Source: Nageia nagi (Eukaryota; Pinophyta). From it: a DNA stretch of 64,000 bases. Each line of letters starts with the position of its first letter. The first letter of the stretch is position 1. The stretch lies in contig JBITNC010000001.1 of NCBI GenBank assembly GCA_050084985.1, positions 108,376,001 to 108,440,000 on the forward strand, in the 5' to 3' direction. Positions 47,416-58,079 of this stretch are shown piece after piece. The translations under genes were made by a program, and so were the position numbers. Under the pieces are notes generated by a model. That model saw nothing but the letters and a program-made list of their open reading frames with translations, had not been told where the DNA came from and made no database searches.

Positions 47416-48469
47416 AAAGGATGAATCTGGTAAAGGAATCTATTGACGATAGCATAATGCCACCACAAGTATGATTTCCACCACCAAGATATCCAGGTGA
47501 TTTAGCATTGACATATTTAAAATATGGATTTGATCTTAATCTCTTAAATTATTTACAATTGACTATTGATGAACAATATGAAAGAACATATCATATATTT
47601 TGTGGTAGAAATAATGATTGGGAAGTCACCTTTGTGGATACGAAGTAAGCATTATTTTAGATCCACAAATCTATTTCACCCATATGGAAAGAATATCACA
47701 AGAAATAATGACTTTCTACCTACAATGGCCTTATGGAATACCGAGAATCATTATAAATTGCCAATTAACTGAGTATTCACTCCTTTTAGCTAGGCTGAAA
47801 TACGTTAAACAATTAACCAAAAGCCTAGAATGGATGGATGACATTTTACATTATTTACCTAATAAAAGGGTGATTTATGATTTTTCAAATACTTTTGTGG
47901 CTTTTCCTCCTAGAACGTCACAATAATGCATGCAAATGCGACACACAATTTGGAAACAAAAGTTGGAGCAAAGGTAAGCTTGTCATATTGCCGAACGTAC
48001 AATGATGAATCAAATAAGGGTTAGAAATGAGATTATCAAAAAACTGTCAAAAGAACATAAAGTGTGGAATAAGGGAAGTTATATTCTGGGGTTTGAAAGT
48101 AGGTATGATAAAGATATCTTTATGAAAGTTATTCGTAACATTCCTACTCCTTTGTATTCAAATATCTTTTCCATGCCTCTTGAAATACAACAAAAAATGG
48201 CCTTGACATTCTATGATGCATGTGAATCTTATGGTTGGGATGTCAAAGTAAATGGATATCAAGTTATTATTTGTATCAACACATTTGAGTTATGGTGTTC
48301 TCCTAACTCAGAATATGATTTAATGATATATTTCTATCTTCTATGGCATATAGAAAAACCCAAAATAATAGTTGATTGTACTCACAACCTGACTTTAAAA
48401 TGTCAAGAACAGATCATCTCTATCACTCAAACTGTAACAGTTGAACACTTAGATTATTGTATTCTATAA
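47416..48469 (+). pseudogene. Extra sense reading frame after integrase, unknown
   Basis: About 350 codons with at least one frameshift (near 47,640) and a few stops. The first part reads PPPRYPGDLALTYLKYGFDL and NNDWEVTFVDTK. It continues as FTHMERISQEIMTFYLQWPY and KSLEWMDDILHYLP. The last 155 codons (48002-48469) are open, with WDVKVNGYQVIICINTFELW and YLLWHIEKPKIIVDCTHN. I recognise no family. It lies on the pol strand and is separated from integrase by (TA)n. Extra frames at this place are known in some Tat elements. Codon-like composition and length suggest it was once real. Confidence 0.5.
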
Positions 48470-50376
48470 ATCTATCATAATCAAGTGGTATTAAATTTTA
48501 GTTTTTTGTTTAGTTCAACACATTGCTCATTTAATCTTGATGCAGTACAAACTCGATTTGAATGCGTCATGAATAGATTCCCTAGAAAAAATGATAAAAT
48601 TCTAAAAAATTAAAAATTTATAAAATCCTAAAAAAAAATAATTGAAAATTATAAAACACATAAAAATTATAAAATTATAAAATATACCTAGATGGAAACA
48701 TCTAGAGGTTACTTGGCAATTGGGTGCCCTGCCCTCGTATGATGTGAATATATGTTGCATGTCATTGTGAAAGTGATTATCCAGTAAATGTGTAATGTGT
48801 GAAAAGGTCATTTTAGAATAATATCCTTGTTATCATTACATTCACTTTATCTTTTCTTTTATAAAGAAATGATATACCATAGATGATAGAAAAACATAAG
48901 GTTTGTATTTGAAAAGAAAATCCATGAACTCCAAGCACTTACAACATTAAAAAATTCTAAGAGAATTTGAATGAAATCATTCTAAGAGACATTAAGAGTG
49001 AAAGTTATGCGTCTATCCTATTATTTGCTTCATCTCGAACCCAAGAATCATTTGATAAAAAAAAGGAGATGAAAAAAAAAGAGAATTGTTACATTATATC
49101 AATGATTCTTGGATGAGTACAATATCCTCTACCAGGGCTATGGACGCCTGACTGGTAGTAGAGCAAGGTTGTAGCAGGATCGAGGGGTTAATCCTCATCG
49201 GGGCTATGGATGCCTATCTGGCAATGAGGCATACCTTACGAGTGGTGATATGTCCATTTTGGTTGGTGACCTTCTTTCCTATGGACCTCTATATGTTTCA
49301 TATGGATAGACTAGCTTATTAATGTCTCTAGGATATTTCATCTCAAATGATCTAAGAAGGGAAATGAATCTCACTACACACACTGGAGTTTGTAGATTTT
49401 TTATCAACATATAACAACATTATCTGATATCATCTTAGGTTGTTAAATCTTGTGATAAAGAAAGATGAGGTAGATGTTATCATAACTTGGTTATTAATCC
49501 AAAATCACCTAATCTTTTGTCATAGTTTGTAATGTGATTGTGTTTAGAATCATGTGTGTCATTTTGTTAAACCCATTCCTTTTGAGAATATCTATTACCT
49601 TTGAACATTATTAAAATTTGCTTTTCTTTGGAAAGTATAGGAATGATTATTTATTGTTCCCCTAACCAAGATAAAGTTAATGTTCATATATATCCATAAG
49701 TCACTAGTGTGTCGTGACAAGCCATTTTTACTATTACCTATTAACTTTAAACATTATTAAAATTGCTTTTCTTTGGAAAGGATAAGAATGATTATTTATT
49801 ATTCCCCTAACCAAGATAAAGTTAATGTTCACATACATCCATAAGTCACCAGTTTGTCATGTCAAGAAGTTTATTGTAAAATTGCCAAGTACGAAAGATG
49901 ATGCATCTGATTCCGCAAAAATATAATAAAAACATGTCCTTAAATAACTTAACTTATTAAAATTATCAATTGGATTTATTGATTATAGCAACCATAATCA
50001 TACTTATTATTAACTTAATTTTGAGATTAATAACATCATCAATACTAATTTGTTGATATATGTTATATATTTCATCATCATACATTCCATAATTATATCT
50101 ATGCATCATACATTTTGAAAAGTACATATATCATTAACATCTATTCATCATCAAGTAATTAAAAGACAATCATGATCTACATAACAACACATCATACCTA
50201 TTTTATCATAAATCTATTATAGAATGAAAGCTCATGCATCAGAATCATACAAGTATCGTAAATATCAAATATCTATCTATCTATATATACATCATCACAG
50301 TCCATCAAAAGATCATCATAACATCATACAATAAAATACAAGGGTCCAATAACCTCATAAGCATATAAAAATAACA
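48470..50376. other. E4 spacer between the extra frame and the antisense PMD gene
   Basis: No frame seen. GGGCTATGGA.GCCT..CTGG occurs twice near 49,137 and 49,199. A 139-bp tandem duplication is at 49593-49870. The rest is AT-rich with many ATC runs. Confidence 0.6.
49593..49870 (+). repeat. 139-bp tandem duplication
   Basis: Copies start at 49593 and 49732, sharing CCCCTAACCAAGATAAAGTT and CATAAGTCAC. A few substitutions separate them. Confidence 0.88.
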
Positions 50377-52792
50377 TCATGAAAAAGGGTATCCTCAAGG
50401 ACTACCCCAACCACTGCCTGGTCTGCTAGGACTACTTGATCGTCTCTACCGTCTACTAGTCTCTCTAATACCCTGACCTGGAGGAGTAGTGCCTATAGAG
50501 ACTATAGGACTACCTAGATGCTGAGCTCTTTGCAACTCAAATGAACCAACAATGCCTAAAGGAGATGCCCAGGGTGTACCAATCCTGCTAGAAAGACCTC
50601 GTGACCTCTGAGTCCTACCTAGGGATCCAACTATGCCCTATGCACTACTGCCTATCTGATATGTTGAAATATCTATAAGCATATAAGTATCTATAGGTAT
50701 AGGATACTAAAACCCTAGAGTAAAAGCTGGAACACTTATCAGCCATGACTATACTATACCATTGTAAAAATCTTACTGCTGATAAATGCCATGATGAAGA
50801 ACTGAAGGACCACCTTCGAAAGTAGAGGCTACTCCCAACTAATGAGCCTAAGCTCCCTATAAAGAGGAATAAGCCTCATCTCTCTCTTGTCTATATCTAT
50901 CTCGCTTAGCCTTGTACCTATACATACATGAGTGGGCCTATGCCAATTGATGTCTCAACTCATAAATGTCCCCTAGCAAAGTATCAATGCTAGGAACCTG
51001 TGTAGCGGGAGCCTCCTCGACTCCACATGTAACCTTTGGGATAGGTCCCTCCTCACCTACACCTATAGCCTCCTCCTTAGGAGCATTTGCCATAAAATCC
51101 TCACCAATAGCCTCCTCTCTCATAGCCTCTACTCCTATAGGCTCCTCACCTACCTCTCTCCCTCCTGCTACTGCACCCAACTCCTCATCAACATCAATGC
51201 ATTGATGAACACATCGACCCTCCAATCCACCCTCTGGGCCATCATCTTCCTCCTCCCACCAGGCCCTGAAGGCCTCAGACACCCCTACATCATCCTCCTT
51301 GGTATCATCCTCCAATGATCCCTCCTCCTGAGTAGGATCCAGCTCTATGTAAACCAATGACTGTACACCCTCTGTTGAAATAGTGCCCTCATGCTGATAT
51401 GGCACTGATGGGGTAGGTACATCTTGAACTAAACTAAACTGATGGTACACCCACTCAAAATGAAAGTACTCCAAAAAATTAGCTTGATGACCACTCAAAA
51501 CATGTGGCTACCAAATACCAGTAAGCTCAGCTACGATCTCTCTCCAGATGGGATACAAGTAGTAAGGTTTGAATCTCACTTGATCTAGAATCAAGTGACT
51601 AAGCATGTGGTGATAATAGCTCACATCTTGATGAACTCCATCTGATGGGTGAATATAAAAATCATCACGCCATCGGACTATGCCTACCTCATAATCCAAG
51701 TGACTACCAAACCTTGACATTGGCAACCCTGGAGGACGAGCCACAACTATATGCTCATAGGCCCATGCTTGCAATGTGACAGTAACTGATAAAGAGGCCC
51801 TATGCCCCTATGAATAAAAGAATAGTTCCCTGTAAATTTGAGCTAATAATATGGGTGCCCAAGCATATATCATATCCTATTGCATCATATCCACAATAAT
51901 GGGCAATAATGACCATAGAAATCTCCCACTGCCAGTATCGGGGAGAGCATAACACTGTACCAAACCCATCAAGTAGGAAAAATGGATCATCCCCTGCTGA
52001 TCCTCCATCCAGTACTAGTAATATCGGATACCACCTGAAATAATCTCTAAAACAATAGTATCAACCTGAGTAGCCCCATACAAATAAGAAATAGTAGGTA
52101 AAGCTCCTATCCTATCCACCATAGGCAAAATTCTCTATCCGTGAATGGGGAGTCTATATAATCTATGTATATCCTCCACTGTGATGGTCATCTCCCTTGT
52201 TAGAAGATGGAAAGTATAGGTCACTGCATCCCATCTATCTAGCAATGCAACCAATAAAGGATACTCCTAATGAATGTGGCCCATGTGTGGACCCACTCCA
52301 AAACTGATGGATCTGAAAAAGGTATGATCGGCTGGACCTAGAAGATCTCTACCCTCCTATAGAATCAAGGGATATCTACCTTGAGGCTCAAAGACATCTC
52401 AAACCTGTATAATATTAAAAAGGTTCAATTTTTTTTAAAAAAAAGAGAAAATGGCATTTCATAATAAAACACTGATGTTTATAATAGGTAAGACTCAATC
52501 ATCGGTGTTCGCATTCCAAACACTGGTGAATCTGTCACTCATTCGGCCTAGGATGATGATCGAGGTCGGATTATGAAAAATTGCACAAAAACATAAATAA
52601 AAATAGGATTTGCAAAATTCATTCGATAAAAACAATCAAAATGATTTTTAAATGTCATACATGATTTCAATTTTGAAATTAAACTATTAAATTACAAGTT
52701 ATAAACAAAAAATAGAAAAGAAAGTGATTTCAAAACCCTACCTCTTCCTGGATAGGTTGAGAGTGTCCAGTGGAGCATCTACATGGAGGCAT
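50377..52792 (-). pseudogene. Antisense PMD gene of E4, two exons, about 690 codons
   Basis: Exon 1 is 52792-52742 (17 codons, MPPCRCSTGHSQPIQEE). The donor GTAGGG begins at 52741, the acceptor TATACAG ends at 52405, and the intron is 337 bp. Exon 2 runs 52404-50377 in one frame, with about 18 stop codons and no visible indel. PMD core: GPHMGHIH, a stop, EYPLLVALLDRWDAVT, YTFHLLTREMTITVEDI and HRLYRLPIHG. Then come AWAYEHIVVARPPGLP and an acidic segment (EEGSLEDDTKEDDVGV, WWEEEDDGPEGG). A helical stretch DTLLGDIYELRHQLA and an Arg/Ser/Gly-rich tail follow. Plant PMD proteins (MAIN/MAIL1) lack enzymatic motifs and act in the nucleus. Here the gene is oriented against pol. I infer it was expressed from its own promoter, once. 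Confidence 0.85.
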
Positions 52793-53472
52793 GGTGAGTA
52801 TAATGAATATCAACGACTGGAAATCAATGAGATTGCAAGTGAAACTCATTCTACCTGATAATGAAAGTGATAGCTAAAAAGAAAGGAATAAGAAAAAGTC
52901 AAAATTTTTTCTTTTTGAAATATCTGATGACTTGGAGATGGACGTCGGTGACTATAACTAAACGCCAGTGACTCTAAGACAAACGTCGATGATCACCACT
53001 AAATGTTGGTGATTGGAAGTAAAGCACCACATTTAGAAATAGCCATGAGAACATTAAAATTTTCTCGAAGTAACCTTAAATTGGTCAAGGAAATCAAAAT
53101 ACGATAAAATGTGATGTATCATTGTTACAGGAGATCATCTTGAAACCCCGTTGTCGGGACAAAAGATAACACCATCAAACTCATATACTAAAGAGGACTT
53201 ATACGGTACATGTACGCTTAGACATGCAAAATGACATAATAGAAATGTCATGCAATTGTCACACAAGCTCAACACATTGTCATACCGAATACAGTCACTT
53301 CTGAAGTATATTCAAATTTGTTTTCAAAACTACATCAAATCTAAAATGAAAACACATTTTATCAATATTTTGATTCATCTAAGAAATTGAGTCAAAAATT
53401 ATATCATAAAAAGGCAACAAAGCTTCTCAGTATATATTTTTGAAATTATCAATCGCATTTTCGATTGATAAT
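52793..53472. other. Spacer between PMD exon 1 and polypurine tract of E4
   Basis: GACT-type repeats at 52,920-53,020 (cores CGTCGGTGACT, CGCCAGTGACT, CGTCGATGATC). A short inverted pair near 53,450-53,475 (TTATCAATCGCATTTTCGATTGATAA) could form a hairpin just before the polypurine tract, and copy A keeps the same hairpin near 2,335-2,360. Confidence 0.6.
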
Positions 53473-53488
53473 TCAAAAAGGGGCAAAA
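53473..53488 (+). other. Polypurine tract of E4
   Basis: CAAAAAGGGGCAAAA directly before TGTAGACACT. Confidence 0.88.
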
Positions 53489-54338
53489 TGTAGACACTTA
53501 AAAAATGTCCCCTTCTTAACTAGTAAACATTAAAATAATCATAACTATTCGCAATAATATAAAATAGGTCTAAAACCCTATTATTGGATAGCTCCAATCG
53601 AGTACATGCAAAATGGGTGGTCACATGACTCTTTTTAGGTAAAATTGGCTATTAGGTGGTCATTTTAATATTGTCATAAAATTAAAAACCAGTCACCAAC
53701 GACCCAAGATAGTCACCAACATTTTGAGTCAGTCACTGGCATTCGTATTATAATCACTGGCGACTTTGTAACAGATGAACCAAGAAGCCAAAATAGCAAG
53801 AGAAAGTTGAAATGTTTCAACTTTCCAAGATGATGTGGATAGAGGGGGTCAGTTACGACCTAAGGTGGCTATTCACTTCCTCTTACCAGCCTTTGAACAT
53901 CCCATCCAAAATCTATAAATACAAGCTAATACAAAGCAAATTAGAGAGAATCTTGACCCATTTTTAAAGTAGGGTAATGCTGCCAAAATCTTGTGAGCTC
54001 ATACATTTTATTATTTTATGCTAGTTTCAATTTAATTCATGTCATACATAGATGCTTTGATGTTATTATCTTTTGCATGTGTGTAGGATTTACAGGTTGT
54101 TCATATCAAGGAAAGAAGCAAGCAAATCAAAAACAATGGAGATCTAATACTCTTGTTTTGGCAAATGGCATTTGTAAAAGTCCCTTCTAAGGGCAAATTA
54201 TAGTTTGAACTGAAAATCAATATCATTTTACAATTACAACATGTTTATCTATTTTATATAATTTGAGGTTCAGTGAATATTTAAGAATAATTTGTATTTC
54301 ATGTTATTCTACATTCTAGCTTTATTTTCACTGCAACA
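53489..54338 (+). repeat. 3' LTR of E4 (850 bp)
   Basis: It has the same termini as the 5' LTR and about 95-96% identity by eye. The last 400 bp are almost identical. Confidence 0.95.
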
Positions 54339-54343
54339 CTATT
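54339..54343. repeat. Target site duplication of E4, right
   Basis: CTATT, identical to 40364-40368. Confidence 0.92.
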
Positions 54344-54417
54344 GATAAGATGGGAAATATAATTCCATCATTTCCTATGCTAAACTTGATTCAAATTAGG
54401 GTTTATAATATTTCAGA

Positions 54418-55143
54418 TGAATTAACATCTAAAAAGTAATTTTGATTTAATTAAAATACCTTTTTATATATTTGAAATGATTTATCTAATTTCTTAAAAA
54501 ATACTCTTTTCCATGTACACTCTCATCTACCTTTATTTTTTATGGTAACAAGTCATCTTGGCATCATAACAAGCCTAAGGAGGAGCCTTAGCACTAGACT
54601 TGTTACCTATCAAGGTGGAGGGATTGTGTATGATCAATGATATGACATGACATGACATAATAATAAATCCTTGATAAGTGGAAATATACTTGTATCAATC
54701 TTGACTAATGTTTCTAAATACCACCTATCATCTCTGCATTTTGTTATACTCTAATATCTACATTCCTGCAATATTTCATCCCTTTATGATTGAGATTCAG
54801 TGTGTTGAAGGTGGGATGGTGACATAATGATTAATGGAGAGGTATTTAATAGATGTACCTAAGTGCTATTGTTGGGTTTATAGCATCATTAATAGTTTAA
54901 GGCCACATTAGTGGCTTCATATTCAAAGAATCTCATTATTCACCCTCTCTCAATTGGATCTCACCTTCATTGGTTATCATAGGTAAAGTACAAGTTTGTA
55001 TCTTCTATTAATCTAGTTTTAATGGGTTAAGGTCAAGTTGATATTTGTCATCTTTCATATCATCAGTTTCCTATTATTATATTTAATTGGAGAATTTAAT
55101 TATTCTAAAAAGAACTATGATAATTATTATTTCAATTATAATA
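54418..55143 (+). repeat. LTR (family G) followed by a primer site
   Basis: It starts near TGAATTAACATCTAAAAAG and ends TATAATAA. TGGTGAACCTAATTGC follows at 55146. It matches the reverse complement of 34560-34838. The internal part is lost within about 300 bp, where LINE sequence starts. Confidence 0.65.
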
Positions 55144-55145
55144 AT

Positions 55146-55155
55146 TGGTGAACCT
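55146..55155 (+). other. Primer binding site, family G
   Basis: TGGTGAACCT, the same as at 18931. Confidence 0.6.
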
Positions 55156-55599
55156 AATTGCTTTTTCGATACATCGCTTTATCCTTCACTCATTGCACAA
55201 AAACCCTAAGGTTTTGGATAGGATTAATATCTCATTTTAAGTGTTTCAAAAATGGATACATCCATTTTTTTTTTATCATTTAAAATTTAATCTATTTCTT
55301 CTAAATTATAATATTACATGATATTAAAAATGACATAATTACTCTATCCACACATCCACTAAATAGAATATGGTAAACCTATGTACAAAGGAGGACTTTC
55401 TTAATACACTTTGAAACACTATGAGTGAAGACTTGAAGCATTCATATCTAAGCAAAAAATGATTCTATAACTTGACTAAAATTGTATGGGTAAGGGCTAA
55501 CCTACCTCAGCCTATCCAAGTAACTAACACTATTAGCATTGGGAAGCTATAACACCATTTGGATTGAAACTTCCCTTGAAACATAATGATCTTAGCCTA

Positions 55600-58060
55600 G
55601 TTGGGTAAAACTTAGCTTGGTATTCCATGCAAAAATAAATGATTACCATGGTTCCAAGTTAGAGAGTTCTTCCCCCTTTGCTTGATCCATATTATGGTGA
55701 GAAAATCAAATATTGCTAAGCTAGGTTCCTAGCCTATTCCAAACTTCCTTTACTAAGCTTGTTTTTCCTCTAAAAAAATTGATTATTTCTTTCTAACCAT
55801 AATGACCAAGAGATCATGGTTGGATTGTAAAATAAAAATATTAAAGGATCTTTATGATCCTTAGGATACCTCCAATATTCTAGAATATGCCCCATACTAT
55901 AAGGAATAACCTAGAAGAGATGAAATTTGTTGAGAAATTTATACTATATTGCTGATGAAAGTCAATAATGGAGAAGTAGGTGATACCCTATCTTCAAAAA
56001 TTCATTACATATAGCACATTGAGTGATTTGTGGTCACCTTTTATTGAATATTTATTCTTTATATAAGAATTTGTCATGAAATACTACCCAAAAAGTTTTT
56101 TTTCCCCTAGTTTAGGCTTTAGAGCACCACACTCTTCTTCAAACTAGAGGGGACTAAGTATCTATAGGAGGTTGATTAAGACTTCTGTAAGAGGAGTGAG
56201 TAGTATATTTCCCCTTTGTGTGAGGGGTTCAAATTAGTCAATCATATTTATTTGGTTTTAATTGATATAGTAGAAACATAGCTTTCAAAGCTTTTCTTTC
56301 ATCACTATAGGCCTATAGAATGATGTTTAGGTTGCTCCATTTTGGTAATGGAGAAACATGGGGATCCTACCAATCAACATAATCCACCACCAAGTTTCCT
56401 TTCAATACACTAATATTGATGTGTAGTTGATTGAATCTACCTATTTGGTTGAAAGGAACATCCATTAGCCATACATCTTCCTAGAAGTGGACTTTGCCCC
56501 CTTTAGCTACAAACCATTTTAGTAGATGTAATGGTTGTGATCTAGCCTTTCTTAGCCCATTATAGATCATGGATCCAAAATGAAGTTCTAATCTAGTGAA
56601 GGCTCTATGGGGGAAATCATTATCTAGATATTTGGACCTAAAGGCTTGACTTCATCTAGCTTTGTGATCCCTATAGCAATTCAAAGGATTTTACTAAGAA
56701 AAGCAAAGTTAATTATCTTGATGTTCTTAATGCTTAGCCCTCTTGAACACAAGTTAGAGCACATAATTTTCTAGGTGACTAGATGAGTTTTTTAATCCTT
56801 TGAATTTCTATGCCAAACAAATTTTCTCATTAGGAGCTCAATGTGCTTCCTAATTTTGGCTAGCATCCAAATCACACCCAACCAAAAAATTAAAAGGGAA
56901 GAAAGTATCAATTTTATTTTTACCAACCTACCTATTGAGGAAAACCATTTCCCTTTCTATTTGGCTAATTTATCTTTGAACTTGGATGTCAATGAGTCCT
57001 AAAATTCTCTAATTTTACCTCCAATGAATAGGGAAAGACCAAGATAAGTACTTAGAAGAGAATTAGTGGTCATTATAGTTAGTCTTGTAAGGTACTGGAG
57101 GAAGGAAGGTTGCATATAAATACCATATAATTTTGATTTTTTAAGGTTTACTACTTGATTGAATGCTATCTCATAAGAGTTGAGTAAAATTTTGATTTTA
57201 TGAACTTCTTGGACTAAAGGATGGATGGAGAGGAGTGGTTTATCCACAAATTAAGAGTGTGTGATGGAGGTAATCAATTGATTAATATATAAACCTTTTA
57301 TGTGACCAATAGATAGAAGGTGATTGACAACTCTCCCTAATGCTTCAGTAATAATGATAAAAAGATATTGAGAGATAGGAACCCCTTGATGAAGGCCCTA
57401 ATAACTCTTAAAGTATCCTTGGCTGCTACCACTTATCAAAATTGAAAAAGGAGGGGAAGCTAATTAAGTCTAAGATGAAACTTATCCATTAGTTTTCAAA
57501 GAAAAACCATTTTATGATACCAAATAAGAAAGACTGGTTCACTCAATCAAAAGCTTTTTTCATGTCTAGTTTGATGAGAAGCTACTTTCTACTTGAGGAT
57601 TGAAGAGAGTAGAGGAGTTCATAGATTAAGATTGGGTCATCAATAAGTTATCTATTATTGATAAAGGCTTATTGCTCTTTAAAAATGATAGAAGGTAACA
57701 CTTTTTTTAAACAATTAGTAGCCACTTTTGATATAATTCTGTAAATTATGTTATAGAGGGACATAGTTCTAAAGCTATCTATGGAGTGAGTATCTTAATT
57801 TTTGTGAATTAAATAAATAAAAGTATGATTTAGTCTACCCAACAATTGCTTGAAAGAGAAGGATTCTCAGAAAAATATAATTATCTCATCCTTGAGTAGG
57901 GGGCAAAAGTTTTTATAGAAACTAGGGGGAAGCCATCTAGAGCTGGGGCTCCAAAATATTTCATCCTTAAAATAGCCTTCTCAACCTCCTCTTCAATGAC
58001 TAGGTAGCAAGAATCTAGTGGTGAGATGAACTAATAAATTTTAGGATAAGATTAAAGAAA
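55600..58060 (-). pseudogene. LINE (non-LTR) reverse transcriptase fragment
   Basis: Minus-strand translation gives SPSSRWLPPSFYKNFCPLL, IYLIHKN, SIDSFRTMSLYNIIYRIISK and LIKLDMKKAFD. SILISGSSQGYF, LHQGVPISQYLFIIITEALG and FVDKPLL follow. The last is the YADD-type box (usually FADD), with the second Asp lost. NLKKSKLYG and STYLGLSLFIGGKIREF belong to the plant LINE RT C-terminal part. Below 56.9 kb the frame continues weakly (GRLVKIKLILSSLLIFWLG). It has many stops. The 5' end with the endonuclease is missing, and no poly(A) tail was located. Confidence 0.85.
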
Positions 58061-58079
58061 TAATCTTATTCTTGGCTTA

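Larger units (their letters stand above)
40369..54338 (+). mobile_element. E4: structurally complete Tat-lineage Ty3/gypsy element, 13,970 bp, lacking gag and protease
   Basis: Order: 5' LTR, primer site, leader, G-patch-like region, RT, RNase H, archaeal-type RNase H, integrase, (TA)n, an extra sense frame, a long spacer, an antisense two-exon PMD gene, polypurine tract, 3' LTR. Both flanks carry CTATT. By eye the LTRs differ at about 37 of 847 positions, mostly transitions. Unlike E5 there is no gag. The leader runs directly into sequence that in E5 lies after the protease. It could move only with proteins supplied by others, and its pol is now broken by stops and shifts. Confidence 0.93.

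Noticed and set aside
50966-51205. 79-codon Ser/Pro-rich frame on the plus strand
   Set aside because: It is the complement of the acidic part of the antisense PMD gene, which is in frame with the PMD core.
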